Positions 9,425-22,488 of a stretch of 64,000 bases of DNA are shown here, in pieces. The stretch lies in the NCBI GenBank assembly GCA_963801065.1, contig CAWDDG010000003.1:310001-374000 (forward strand), given 5' to 3'. This DNA is from CAWDDG01 sp963801065 (GTDB taxonomy: Bacteria; Actinomycetota; Actinomycetes; Jiangellales; Jiangellaceae). The translations under genes were made by a program, and so were the position numbers. Every line of letters begins with the position of its first letter. Position 1 is the stretch's first letter. The notes below the pieces were generated by a model. It worked only from the letters and a program-made list of their open reading frames with translations. It had not been told where the DNA came from and ran no database searches.

Positions 9425-11530
9425 TTACTCGCCCCGGACCTTCTTGATGATCTCCTCCGCGATGTTCTTGGGAACCTCCGCGTAGGAGTCGAACTGCATC
9501 GAATAGCTTGCCCGGCCCTGGGTCTTGCTGCGGAGGTCCCCCACGTAGCCGAACATCTCCGACAGCGGGACCAGCGCCTTGACGACCCGGGCGCCGGTGC
9601 GCTCCTCCATGGCCTGGATGTGGCCACGACGCGAGTTGAGGTCGCCGATGACGTCACCCATGTAGTCCTCGGGCGTGGTGACCTCGACGGCGAAGATCGG
9701 CTCGAGGAGCACCGGGTCCGCCCTCCGGGCCGCCTCCTTGAACGCCATCGAGCCGGCGATCTTGAATGCGAGCTCCGAGGAGTCGACGTCGTGGTAGGCG
9801 CCGTCGCGGAGCGTGACCTGGACGTCGACCAGGGGGTAGCCGGCGACGACACCGAACTCCATCGCCTCCTGGATGCCCTCGTCGACCGCGGGGATGTACT
9901 CCCGCGGGACACGGCCACCGGTGACGGCGTTGACGAACTCGTAGCCGCCGTCGCCCTTACCGCCGGTCGGCTTGATGTCGATGACGACCTTGGCGAACTG
10001 CCCGGATCCACCCGTCTGCTTCTTGTGGGTGTAGCTGGCCTTCTGGACCTCGCGGCGGATGGTCTCCCGGTAGGCCACCTGCGGCTTGCCGACGTTGGCC
10101 ACGACCCGGAACTCGCGCTTCATCCGTTCGACGAGCACCTCGAGGTGAAGCTCGCCCATGCCCGAGATGATGGTCTGGCCGGTGTCGTCGTCGGTGCGGA
10201 CCTGGAAGGTCGGGTCCTCCTCGGAGAGCCGCTGGATCGCGGTGCCCAGCTTCTCCTGATCGCTTTTCGTCTTCGGCTCGATGGCGACCGAGATGACCGG
10301 CGCCGGGAAGCTCATCGACTCGAGGATGACCGGCTGCGCGGAGTCGGACAGCGTGTCACCGGTCGTGGTGTTCTTCAGTCCCATCACCGCGACGATCTGG
10401 CCGGCACTGGCCTTCTCTATCTCCTCACGCTTGTTCGCGTGCATCCGGTAGATCTTGCCGATCCGCTCCTTGTTCCCCTTGGTGCTGTTCAGGACCTGGG
10501 TACCGGCGGTCAGCGTGCCGGAGTAGACGCGGACGAACGTGAGCTTGCCGAGGTGCTGGTCACTCATGATCTTGAACGCCAGTGCGGACACCGGGGCATC
10601 CTCGTCGGGCTCGCGGGTCATGACGGCGTTCTCGTCGCCGACCGCGTGGCCCTCGATGGCACCGACGTCGAGGGGGGACGGGAGGTAGCGTACGACGGCG
10701 TCGAGCATGGGCTGCACGCCCTTGTTCTTGAATGCCGACCCGCACAGGACCGGGGTCAGCTTGCTCGTGATCGTTGCGCGCCGGATGGCTGCGATGAGGG
10801 CCTGCTCAGTGGGCTCCTGGCCCTCGAGGTAGAGCTCCATCATCTCGTCGTCGTGTTCGGCGATGGTCTCCAGCAGCCGGTCGCGCCACTCGGCCGCGGC
10901 CTCGGCGTGGGATGCCGGGATGTCGACGGTGTCGTACATCTCGCCCTTCTCGGCCTCGGCGCTCCACACGAGCGCCTTCATGCCGACCAGGTCGATGACG
11001 CCGCGGAAGTCGGCCTCGGCTCCGATCGGCAGCTGCACGACGAGCGGAACGGCCTTGAGCCGCGAGACGATCATGTCGACGCAGCGGTGGAACTCGGCGC
11101 CCACCCGGTCGAGCTTGTTCACGAAGCAGATCCGGGGCACGTGGTACTTGGTGGCCTGCCGCCATACCTGCTCGGACTGGGGCTCTACGCCGGCGACAGC
11201 GTCGAATACCGCGACGGCACCATCGAGCACACGCAGCGAGCGCTCGACCTCGACGGTGAAGTCGACGTGGCCGGGGGTGTCGATGATGTTGATGGTGTGG
11301 CCGTCCCACTGGGTGGTGGTGGCGGCCGACGTGATGGTGATGCCGCGCTCCTGCTCTTGCTCCATCCAGTCCATGGTGGCCGCGCCCTCGTGGACCTCAC
11401 CGATCTTGTAGTTGATGCCGGTGTAGAACAGGATTCGCTCGGTGGTCGTGGTCTTGCCCGCGTCGATGTGGGCCATGATCCCGATGTTGCGGACCTTGGC
11501 CAGGTCGAGCGTGCGAAGGTCGGTGACCAT
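9425..11530 (-). CDS. fusA: Elongation factor G
   Basis: A 701-residue translocase GTPase. The P-loop AHIDAGKT lies at residues 20-27, followed by switch II DTPGHVDFT and NKLD. The domain IV region includes GGSGQFAKVVIDI, and the C-terminus ends KKVRGE. It drives mRNA-tRNA translocation and ribosome recycling. The gene sits between rpsG and tuf in the standard str order. Confidence 0.99.
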   Translation of the reverse strand: MVTDLRTLDLAKVRNIGIMAHIDAGKTTTTERILFYTGINYKIGEVHEGAATMDWMEQEQERGITITSAATTTQWDGHTINIIDTPGHVDFTVEVERSLRVLDGAVAVFDAVAGVEPQSEQVWRQATKYHVPRICFVNKLDRVGAEFHRCVDMIVSRLKAVPLVVQLPIGAEADFRGVIDLVGMKALVWSAEAEKGEMYDTVDIPASHAEAAAEWRDRLLETIAEHDDEMMELYLEGQEPTEQALIAAIRRATITSKLTPVLCGSAFKNKGVQPMLDAVVRYLPSPLDVGAIEGHAVGDENAVMTREPDEDAPVSALAFKIMSDQHLGKLTFVRVYSGTLTAGTQVLNSTKGNKERIGKIYRMHANKREEIEKASAGQIVAVMGLKNTTTGDTLSDSAQPVILESMSFPAPVISVAIEPKTKSDQEKLGTAIQRLSEEDPTFQVRTDDDTGQTIISGMGELHLEVLVERMKREFRVVANVGKPQVAYRETIRREVQKASYTHKKQTGGSGQFAKVVIDIKPTGGKGDGGYEFVNAVTGGRVPREYIPAVDEGIQEAMEFGVVAGYPLVDVQVTLRDGAYHDVDSSELAFKIAGSMAFKEAARRADPVLLEPIFAVEVTTPEDYMGDVIGDLNSRRGHIQAMEERTGARVVKALVPLSEMFGYVGDLRSKTQGRASYSMQFDSYAEVPKNIAEEIIKKVRGE

Positions 11531-11571
11531 TTCGGTGCGTCGCTTCCTTACTTCGGGTCTGTGACCGCCGG

Positions 11572-12042
11572 TTACCAGCGGTAGTGGGCGAAGGCCTTGT
11601 TGGACTCGGCCATCTTGTGGGTGTCCTCGCGGCGCTTCACGCTCGCGCCGAGGCCGTTGGAGGCGTCGAGGATCTCGTTCATCAGCCGCTCGGTCATGGT
11701 CTTCTCACGACGGACGCGCGAGTAGCCGACCAGCCAGCGCAGGGCCAGCGTGGTGCTGCGGCTGGCCCGAACCTCAACCGGGACCTGATACGTGGCACCA
11801 CCGACCCGACGGCTGCGGACCTCGAGCGTCGGCTTGACGTTGTCGAGTGCCCGCTTGAGCGTGACGACCGGATCGGTGCCGGTCTTGTCCCGACAGCCCT
11901 CGAGCGCACCGTGCACGATCGCCTCGGCGACCGACTTCTTGCCGGCGGTGAGGACCTTGTTGACCAGCTGGGTGACCAACGGAGAGTTGTAGACCGGGTC
12001 GACGACGACCGGTCGCTTCGGGGCCGGGCCCTTGCGCGGCAT
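11572..12042 (-). CDS. rpsG: 30S ribosomal protein S7
   Basis: 156 residues beginning MPRKGPAPKRPVVVDPVYNS and ending NKAFAHYRW, typical S7. It nucleates 30S head assembly and often autoregulates the str operon. The ATG at 12042 overlaps the last base of the rpsL stop, which fixes the start; the longer upstream open frame is a shadow of rpsL. Confidence 0.97.
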   Translation of the reverse strand: MPRKGPAPKRPVVVDPVYNSPLVTQLVNKVLTAGKKSVAEAIVHGALEGCRDKTGTDPVVTLKRALDNVKPTLEVRSRRVGGATYQVPVEVRASRSTTLALRWLVGYSRVRREKTMTERLMNEILDASNGLGASVKRREDTHKMAESNKAFAHYRW

Positions 12043-12416
12043 CAGCTCTTCTCCTTCTTCGCGCCGTACCGGCTGCGCGACTGCTTGCGGTTCTTCACGC
12101 CCTGAGTGTCGAGCGAGCCACGAACGATCTTGTAGCGGACACCGGGGAGGTCCTTCACCCGTCCGCCGCGCACGAGCACCATCGAGTGCTCCTGCAGGTT
12201 GTGGCCGACGCCCGGGATGTATGCCGTGACCTCGATCTGGCTGGTCAGCCGGACGCGGGCGACCTTGCGCAACGCCGAGTTCGGCTTCTTCGGAGTCGTG
12301 GTGTAGACGCGCGTGCACACCCCACGTCGCTGAGGGCTCCCCTTCAGCGCAGGGGTCTTGTTCTTGGCGACCTTGTCCTGGCGGCCCTTTCGGACCAGCT
12401 GCTGGATCGTGGGCAC
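12042..12416 (-). CDS. rpsL: 30S ribosomal protein S12 (GTG start)
   Basis: The 124-residue S12 starts at a GTG (PTIQQLVRKGR follows). The decoding-centre lysines are wild type at residues 43 (TPKKPNSALRK) and 88 (GGRVKDLPGVRY), positions whose mutation gives streptomycin resistance in other bacteria, so sensitivity is expected. It is the first gene of the str operon, with leader sequence and the shared dyad upstream. Confidence 0.97.
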   Translation of the reverse strand: MPTIQQLVRKGRQDKVAKNKTPALKGSPQRRGVCTRVYTTTPKKPNSALRKVARVRLTSQIEVTAYIPGVGHNLQEHSMVLVRGGRVKDLPGVRYKIVRGSLDTQGVKNRKQSRSRYGAKKEKS

Positions 12417-12513
12417 TGCGTCTCCGTTGCTCGTGTGCGTGACGGGTGTCGGTCCTACGGGTTCGAACGGCGGGTCGGGGCGCGGGCTGCCCGGCGCGTC
12501 GGTGTGTTCCCGA

Positions 12514-12537
12514 CGACCCCCGAGGTCGGGCGTGTCG
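12514..12537 (-). promoter_or_regulatory. Conserved leader dyad upstream of rpsL
   Basis: The plus strand reads CGACCCCCGAGGTCGGGC then GTGTCG, one base different from the copy upstream of rpsJ at 7851-7874. It lies 98 bp upstream of the rpsL GTG. Both copies are in the same orientation relative to the gene they precede. It could be a protein-binding site, an attenuator stem or part of a promoter; the sequence alone does not decide. Confidence 0.6.
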
Positions 12538-13104
12538 GCCCGGCCAGCCCGGCACCGCCGGCTAACCGGACGGCGTGATCAGTAGTGCTCCGGCGTGCAC
12601 ACGCGGGCGCGCCGGATGGCCCGGAACACGTCCAGGCACGAGGAATGAGGCTACCCGCTCCGGCACGCGCAGGTCAAAGCGAGGCCGCGGCTTCAGTGGA
12701 CGGCCCACTCGCCACCGTTGCGACCACGACTGGGACCACGACCACAATGTTGAACAGCGTGTCTTCGGGCATTGTTCCTGCCGTTCGGCCGCTCGTGCCC
12801 GCGGGCCGCCACCCGGCGAGGCCGGTTCCCGCCGAAGCCGACGCCTCTGCGGCAGCTTCTGCTGATGCATGTGGAAGCGACCGGGCGGGCCGCCGTCGGA
12901 GGACATCGACGACTGTGTGGCGATGCTCTGGCTCGTGCACACGGCCGAGGGCTACCCGTCACGATGGCCATACGATCCGCGCCCGTAGCTGACTCCGGAC
13001 GGTTTCGTCGGCGCCTGGGTGGCCGCAGACACGAGTGGGCTGTCGGGCCACGCGGTGTTGTACTGCTATCTCGGTCCAGCGACGAGCGGGTGGCTGCCAC
13101 GTGG
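12538..13104. other. Non-genic stretch between rpoC and rpsL
   Basis: I see no convincing gene here: open frames on both strands lack ribosome binding sites and recognisable sequence. It presumably contains the promoter for the rpsL-rpsG-fusA-tuf transcription unit, since a strong terminator follows rpoC at 13555-13592. I could not assign promoter hexamers with confidence. Confidence 0.5.
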
Positions 13105-13545
13105 ACTTGTCAGGCCGGCGCGATGCACGACCTGCGACTTCACCGCTTGCCGTCCTGACAAGTGCACGGACCCGGCACTTGTCAGGTCCAACGCCGCGTT
13201 CCTGCAGGTGCGGACGGCGCCGATCATGACAAGTCGAGCCGACGCCGACCCCGCCCGCCTCCACAACCGCGCCCGCGAGCCGCACCTCGTCCACAGACGG
13301 GACGACCGGCCTCGCCACCCACGGCTCGGTGGCGCCAGGCTCTGCGCATGTCCAGCCTGGCCCTGCCGGATCCGGTCGAGCTCCTGCTCACCGGCCTGGA
13401 CGCCGTTGCGCGGCTCGACCAGCTGGTGGCTGTCGGAATGGCGGCGGCCGACATCGCCGACCAGATCGCGTGGGGAAAGGCCTCACCTGTCAGGTCGATG
13501 CGCTGTACCGCGGCTGGCCAGCGAGTCGTCCGGCCTGACAAGTCG
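13105..13545. repeat. Cluster of ACTTGTCAGG / CCTGACAAGT elements
   Basis: Copies of the ten-base element lie at 13105-13114, 13154-13163 (inverted), 13177-13186 and 13534-13543 (inverted), with partial copies near 13228 and 13484. The pair at 13154-13165 and 13175-13186 forms a perfect 12-bp inverted repeat with a 9-nt loop. The same core recurs in the 46.9-47.04 kb intergenic region. It looks like a dispersed palindromic repeat family or a binding-site cluster. Confidence 0.6.
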
Positions 13546-13599
13546 AAAATGGCGAGGGCGCCGGGGCTCCCCAAAGGAAATCCCGGCGCCCTTCGTTGA
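13348..13599 (+). pseudogene. Coding-like fragment of unknown gene
   Basis: From the ATG at 13348 about 44 codons (MSSLALPDPVELLLTGLDAV onward to DQIAWGKA) show strong actinomycete codon bias. The frame then runs into a TTGTCAGG-type repeat and low-quality sequence overlapping the rpoC terminator. The opening loosely resembles N-termini of DUF222/13E12 proteins, but I cannot confirm this. Probably a truncated remnant, possibly not expressed. Confidence 0.3.
13555..13592 (-). terminator. Rho-independent terminator after rpoC
   Basis: A perfect 11-bp stem (AGGGCGCCGGG at 13555-13565 with CCCGGCGCCCT at 13582-13592) begins 10 bp after the rpoC stop. On the transcribed strand it is followed by CGCCATTTTCGA, a short U-run. 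It ends the rpoBC transcript before the str operon. Confidence 0.85.
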
Positions 13600-13601
13600 A
13601 C

Positions 13602-17513
<3,912 letters not shown>

Positions 17514-17612
17514 GTGGTTCCTTCTCTCAGATCGTCAGTTTGTCGTTGTGGTCGGTCGTCGTGGTGGTGTTGCCGTCGGCGCTCTCGACGTCCGACGGGC
17601 AACACCTGGAAC

Positions 17613-20600
17613 TCACACTTCCTCGACGCTGCTCGGCTCGCGCCTGGACAGGTCGATCCCGAGCTCCTCCGCAGCGCGGAAGACGTCCTCGTCGCTGTCG
17701 CGCATCTCGATCTGGGTGCCGTCGCTGGAGAGCACCTCGACGTTGAGGCACAGCGACTGCATCTCCTTGATGAGCACCTTGAACGACTCGGGAATGCCCG
17801 GTTCGGGGATGTTCTCGCCCTTGACGATGGCCTCGTAGACCTTCACGCGGCCGGTGACGTCGTCGGACTTGATCGTCAGCAGCTCCTGCAACGCATACGC
17901 CGCGCCGTAGGCCTGAAGCGCCCAGACCTCCATCTCGCCGAACCGCTGGCCGCCGAACTGGGCCTTACCGCCCAGCGGCTGCTGCGTGATCATCGAGTAG
18001 GGGCCGGTCGCCCGCGCGTGGATCTTGTCGTCGACCAGGTGGTTGAGCTTGAGCATGTAGATGTAGCCGACGGCCACCGGGTGCGGGAACGGCTCACCGG
18101 AGCGGCCGTCGAACAGGCGGGCCTTGCCGTCGGCGCCGACCATGGCGTCGCCGTCGCGGTTGGGCAGGCTGGACGCCAGCAGGCCTGCGATCTCGTCCTC
18201 GCGGGCGCCGTCGAAGACCGGCGTGGCGACGTTGGTGCCCGGCTCGGCGTGCGACGCACCGATCTCCTTGAGCCGCTTCTTCCACTCCACCTCGTTGCCG
18301 TCGACCTTCCAACCGGACTTCGCCACCCAGCCGAGGTGGGTCTCCAGGACCTGGCCGAGGTTCATCCGGCTCGGAACGCCCAGCGGGTTCAGCACGATGT
18401 CGACCGGCGTGCCGTCCTCGAGGAACGGCATGTCCTCGACCGGGAGGATCTTGGAGATGACGCCCTTGTTGCCGTGCCGGCCGGCGAGCTTGTCGCCGTC
18501 CTGGATCTTCCGCATCTGGGCGATGTAGACCCGGACCAGCTGGTTGACGCCCGGCGGCAGCTCGTCGCCCTCCTCGCGGTCGAAGAGACGGACGCCGATG
18601 ACCTTCCCGGTCTCGCCGTGAGGCACCTTCAGCGAGGTGTCGCGCACCTCGCGCGCCTTCTCGCCGAAGATCGCGCGGAGCAGCCGCTCCTCGGGCGTGA
18701 GCTCGGTCTCGCCCTTGGGCGTGACCTTGCCCACCAGGATGTCGCCGGCCTGAACCTCGGCTCCGATGCGGATGATGCCGCGCTCGTCGAGGTCGGCCAG
18801 GATCTCCTCGGAGACGTTCGGGATGTCCCGGGTGATCTCCTCCGGGCCCAGCTTGGTGTCACGGGCGTCGACCTCGTGCTCCTCGATGTGGATCGAGGTG
18901 AGGACGTCGTCCTTGATCAGCCGCTGGGACAGGATGATCGCGTCTTCGTAGTTGTGGCCCTCCCACGGCATGAACGCCACGAGCAGGTTCTTGCCGAGCC
19001 CCATCTCGCCGTTCTCGGTCGACGGCCCGTCGGCGATGACCTGGCCGGCTTCGACCCGGTCGCCCTCGTCGACCACCGGACGCTGGTTGATACAGGTGCC
19101 GGCGTTCGAACGACGGAACTTCGCCATCTGGTGGGTCTGGTACGTGCCGTCGTCGGCCATGACCGTGACGTAGTCGGCGGAGACCTCGGTGACGGCGCCG
19201 GCCTTCTGCGCCACGACCACGTCGCCGGCGTCGACTGCCGCGTGCAGCTCCATGCCGGTGCCGACAAGCGGCGCCTCGCTGCGCAGCAGCGGAACGGCCT
19301 GGCGCTGCATGTTCGAGCCCATGAGCGCCCGGTTGGCGTCGTCGTGCTCGAGGAACGGGATCATCGCGGTGGCGACCGACACCATCTGGCGCGGCGAGAC
19401 GTCCATGTAGTCGACCGTGTCGGCGCGGACGAGCTCGAGCTCACCGCCCCGCTTGCGGACCGACACGCGGTCCTCGGCGAAGCGGTTGTCGCCGGTCAGC
19501 GGCGCATTGGCCTGCGCGATGACGTGGAGGTCTTCCTCGTCCGCGGTCAAGTAGTCGACCTTGTCGCTGACCTTGCTGTTCTTGACCCGGCGGTACGGGG
19601 TCTCGACGAAGCCGAACGCGTTGATCCGGCCGTACGTCGCCAGCGAGCCGATCAGGCCGATGTTCGGGCCCTCCGGGGTCTCGATCGGGCACATGCGGCC
19701 GTAGTGCGACGAGTGGACGTCGCGGACCTCGAAGCCGGCCCGCTCACGGGACAGGCCGCCCGGGCCGAGCGCCGAGAGGCGGCGCTTGTGGGTCAGCCCG
19801 GCCAGCGGGTTGGTCTGGTCCATGAACTGCGAGAGCTGGGACGTCCCGAAGAACTCCTTGATCGCAGCCACGACCGGCCGGATGTTGATCAGGGTCTGCG
19901 GCGTGATGGCCTCGACGTCCTGCGTGGTCATGCGCTCGCGGACGACCCGCTCCATCCGGGACAGGCCGGTGCGGACCTGGTTCTGGATGAGCTCGCCGAC
20001 CGTGCGCAGACGCCGGTTGCCGAAGTGGTCGATGTCGTCGGTCTCGACCCGCAGCGTTGTCTTGCCCTGCGCCATCTCGGTCTCGCCCGCGTGCAGCCGG
20101 ACGAGGTAACGCAGCGTGGCCACGATGTCGTCCACGGTCAGCGTGCTCTGGTCGAGCGGCAGCTCGAGGCCGAGCTTCTTGTCCACCTTGTAACGGCCGA
20201 CCTTGGCCAGGTCGTAGCGCTTGGGGTTGAAGTAGGCGTTGTCGAGCAGCTGCTGCGCGGCCTCACGGGTCGGCGGCTCGCCCGGGCGCATCTTCCGGTA
20301 GATGTCGAGCAGCGCCTCGTCCTGGTTGGTGGTGTGGTCCTTCTCCAGGGTGGCGCGCATCGACTCGAAGCCGCCGAACTCCTCGAGAATCTGCTCGGTG
20401 GTCCAGCCCAGAGCCTTCAGCAGCACGGTGACGTTCTGCTTGCGCTTGCGGTCGAGACGGACGCCGACCATGTCGCGCTTGTCGACCTCGAACTCGAGCC
20501 AGGCGCCCCGGGACGGGATGACCTTGGAGGTGAAGACGTCCTTGTCCGAGGTCTTGTCCAGCGTGCGCTCGAAATAGACACCCGGAGAACGGACGAGCTG

Positions 20601-21080
20601 CGACACCACGACGCGCTCGGTGCCGTTGATGATGAACGTGCCCTTGTCGGTCATGAGCGGGAAGTCGCCCATGAACACGGTCTGGGACTTGATCTCGCCG
20701 GTCTCGTTGTTGATGAACTCGGCGGTGACGAACAGCGGCGCAGAGTACGTGAAGTCGCGCATCTTGGACTCGTCGATGCTGTTCTTCGGGTCCTCGAACC
20801 GCGGGTTCGAGAACGAGAGGGACATGGTCCCGGAGAAGTCCTCGATCGGGCTGATCTCGTCGAGGATCTCCTGCAGGCCCGATGCGGCCGGCAGGTCGTC
20901 GCGGCCCTCGGCCTCGGCGGCCTCGACCCGCGCCTGCCAGCGCGAGTTGCCGAGGAGCCAGTCGAAGCTGTCGATCTGGAGCGCGAGGAGGTTAGGAACC
21001 TCGAGTGGCTCTCGGATCTTGGCGAAGGAGATGCGGCGCGAGCCGTTGGTAGTCTGGTGGGCGGTGCGCGAGACGGCCAA
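17613..21080 (-). CDS. rpoB: RNA polymerase subunit beta
   Basis: 1155 residues, with the rifampicin region SQLSQFMDQTNPLAGLTHKR followed by RLSALGPGGL. The resistance-determining Asp, His and Ser residues are wild type, so rifampicin sensitivity is expected. Later blocks such as RHGNKGVISKILPVEDMPF and GGKAQFGGQRFGEMEVWAL are conserved. The start at 21080 (MAVSRTAHQTTNGSRR) follows a likely sigma-A promoter about 90 bp upstream. Confidence 0.99.
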   Translation of the reverse strand: MAVSRTAHQTTNGSRRISFAKIREPLEVPNLLALQIDSFDWLLGNSRWQARVEAAEAEGRDDLPAASGLQEILDEISPIEDFSGTMSLSFSNPRFEDPKNSIDESKMRDFTYSAPLFVTAEFINNETGEIKSQTVFMGDFPLMTDKGTFIINGTERVVVSQLVRSPGVYFERTLDKTSDKDVFTSKVIPSRGAWLEFEVDKRDMVGVRLDRKRKQNVTVLLKALGWTTEQILEEFGGFESMRATLEKDHTTNQDEALLDIYRKMRPGEPPTREAAQQLLDNAYFNPKRYDLAKVGRYKVDKKLGLELPLDQSTLTVDDIVATLRYLVRLHAGETEMAQGKTTLRVETDDIDHFGNRRLRTVGELIQNQVRTGLSRMERVVRERMTTQDVEAITPQTLINIRPVVAAIKEFFGTSQLSQFMDQTNPLAGLTHKRRLSALGPGGLSRERAGFEVRDVHSSHYGRMCPIETPEGPNIGLIGSLATYGRINAFGFVETPYRRVKNSKVSDKVDYLTADEEDLHVIAQANAPLTGDNRFAEDRVSVRKRGGELELVRADTVDYMDVSPRQMVSVATAMIPFLEHDDANRALMGSNMQRQAVPLLRSEAPLVGTGMELHAAVDAGDVVVAQKAGAVTEVSADYVTVMADDGTYQTHQMAKFRRSNAGTCINQRPVVDEGDRVEAGQVIADGPSTENGEMGLGKNLLVAFMPWEGHNYEDAIILSQRLIKDDVLTSIHIEEHEVDARDTKLGPEEITRDIPNVSEEILADLDERGIIRIGAEVQAGDILVGKVTPKGETELTPEERLLRAIFGEKAREVRDTSLKVPHGETGKVIGVRLFDREEGDELPPGVNQLVRVYIAQMRKIQDGDKLAGRHGNKGVISKILPVEDMPFLEDGTPVDIVLNPLGVPSRMNLGQVLETHLGWVAKSGWKVDGNEVEWKKRLKEIGASHAEPGTNVATPVFDGAREDEIAGLLASSLPNRDGDAMVGADGKARLFDGRSGEPFPHPVAVGYIYMLKLNHLVDDKIHARATGPYSMITQQPLGGKAQFGGQRFGEMEVWALQAYGAAYALQELLTIKSDDVTGRVKVYEAIVKGENIPEPGIPESFKVLIKEMQSLCLNVEVLSSDGTQIEMRDSDEDVFRAAEELGIDLSRREPSSVEEV

Positions 21081-21167
21081 GAGGGGTCCTTCCGAGGCTC
21101 ACGGTCGGAGTCGTGCGCAGACCTCACCCACGCGGGCACGAGGAGGCGGAGGGCAGCGCAAAATAGC

Positions 21168-21197
21168 AGTCTAGCCTAAAAGGCTCACTGCTGTCGA
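21168..21197 (-). promoter_or_regulatory. Probable rpoB promoter
   Basis: On the minus strand a TCGACA -35 (21192-21197) is separated by 18 bp from a TAGACT -10 (21168-21173). The element is AT-rich against its surroundings and leaves a leader of about 80 nt before the rpoB start at 21080. It lies downstream of the rplL terminator, so rpoBC would have its own promoter. Confidence 0.55.
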
Positions 21198-21421
21198 GTG
21201 GCGGCTCGTCATCCCTTGACGTACCGTCCCATCTCTCTGCTGGCCGTGCTCTGGCCCTGGCCTGGGCCTGTTGGCAGCATCCCCTCATCGGGGTGCATAC
21301 GTCAAGAACCGCTCGCCGACAATTGCCCGAACCGCGCCGTTTCGCGGGATAAGTCGCCCCAGGTCGGCACTCCCATCGGACCGGTCGCCTGATCGTCGGC
21401 CGGGAGCAGGCCGAGCAACGA

Positions 21422-21461
21422 CAACGGGCGGATGACCGACATGCGGTCACCCGGCCCGTTG
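21422..21461 (-). terminator. Hairpin terminator after rplL
   Basis: A long near-perfect inverted repeat (21422-21438 against 21444-21461, one G-U-type mismatch and one bulge, 5-nt loop) begins 20 bp downstream of the rplL stop. It probably ends or attenuates the rplJ-rplL transcript ahead of rpoB, a common arrangement for setting the ratio of L7/L12 to polymerase. The remainder of 21198-21421 shows no gene. Confidence 0.75.
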
Positions 21462-21480
21462 CGGAGCGGCTCCTACGCCA

Positions 21481-21876
21481 TCACTTGACGGTGACAGTGG
21501 CGCCGGCGGCCTCGAGCTGCTCCTTGGCCTTGTCGGCGGCCTCTTTGTTGACCTTCTCGAGGACCGGCTTCGGGGTGCCGTCGACAAGGTCCTTGGCCTC
21601 CTTGAGGCCGAGGGAGGTCAGCGCGCGGACCTCCTTGATGACCTGGATCTTCTTCTCGCCGGCGGCCTCGAGAATGACGTCGAACTCGTCCTGTTCGACG
21701 GTCTCCTCGGCGGCGGTGCCGCCGCCGGCCGCGGCCGGGCCTGCCGCGGCGACGGCGACCGGTGCGGCAGCGGTGACCTCGAAGGTCTCCTCGAACTTCT
21801 TCACGAACTCGGAGAGCTCGATCAGGGACATCTCCTTGAACGCGTCAAGCAGATCGTCGGTGTTGAGCTTCGCCAT
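21481..21876 (-). CDS. rplL: 50S ribosomal protein L7/L12
   Basis: 131 residues: an N-terminal dimerisation helix region (LLDAFKEMSLIELSEFVKKF), an Ala/Gly-rich hinge (about residues 36-57) and the C-terminal domain with EKKIQVIKEVRALTSLGLKE and AKDLVDGTPKPV. Multiple copies bind L10 to form the stalk that recruits GTPase factors. A hairpin terminator follows it. Confidence 0.98.
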   Translation of the reverse strand: MAKLNTDDLLDAFKEMSLIELSEFVKKFEETFEVTAAAPVAVAAAGPAAAGGGTAAEETVEQDEFDVILEAAGEKKIQVIKEVRALTSLGLKEAKDLVDGTPKPVLEKVNKEAADKAKEQLEAAGATVTVK

Positions 21877-21957
21877 GGTGGCGGTTCCTTTCCTGGGCGG
21901 TTCGGCTGATGCCGGGTGGTCGTGCGGGCTTCGAGGAGTCCAGCGACTCCCTGGCTC

Positions 21958-22488
21958 TCAGCCCTCGTTCTGGTCGGCCTCGACCTTTTGGCGCAGCGCC
22001 TCGACCAGGCGGGCGGTCTGCGACAGCGGGGCGGCGAAGAGCGATACGGCGCCGGAGAGCGACGCCTTCATTGCGCCGGCCAGCTTGGCCAGCAGAACCT
22101 CGCGCGACTCGAGGTCGGCGAGCTTCTTGATCTCGTCGGCAGACAGTGGCTTGCCGTCGAGTACGCCGCCCTTGATGACGAGGACGGGATGGGCCCTGGA
22201 GAAGTCACGCAGGCCCTTGGCGGCGTCGACCGGGTCGCCCTTGACGAAGGCGATGGCGGACGGGCCGACCAGGTGCTTGTCGATCCCCTCGATCCCGGCC
22301 TCCTTGGCCGCGATCTTGGTCAGCGTGTTCTTCACCACGGCGTAGGACGCGTTCCCACCGAGCGAGCGACGCAGATCCGTCAGCTGCTTGACGGTGAGGC
22401 CGCGGTACTCGGTCAGCACGACGGCGGCGGAGCCGCGGAACTCCTCCGCGAGCTCGGCGACTGCTGCTGCCTTGTCAGGCCTCGCCAT
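21958..22488 (-). CDS. rplJ: 50S ribosomal protein L10
   Basis: 176 residues starting MARPDKAAAVAELAEEFRGS, with VVLTEYRGLTVKQLTDLRR, as in L10. The ATG at 22488 is preceded by a good Shine-Dalgarno (AAGGAGTC), so I reject upstream in-frame starts. L10 anchors the L7/L12 dimers and normally represses its own operon by binding the mRNA leader; the 371-bp structured region upstream fits that. Confidence 0.96.
   Translation of the reverse strand: MARPDKAAAVAELAEEFRGSAAVVLTEYRGLTVKQLTDLRRSLGGNASYAVVKNTLTKIAAKEAGIEGIDKHLVGPSAIAFVKGDPVDAAKGLRDFSRAHPVLVIKGGVLDGKPLSADEIKKLADLESREVLLAKLAGAMKASLSGAVSLFAAPLSQTARLVEALRQKVEADQNEG

Noticed and set aside
9620..11584. Long plus-strand frame opposite fusA
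   Set aside because: Same GC-bias shadow effect; fusA is full length and conserved on the minus strand.
12585..13158. Several overlapping frames in the rpsL-rpoC gap as genes
   Set aside because: No ribosome sites, no codon-bias contrast between frames and no recognisable protein sequence.
13105..13545. CRISPR array in the rpsL-rpoC gap
   Set aside because: The repeated unit is about 10 bp, in both orientations and at irregular spacing; there are no cas genes.
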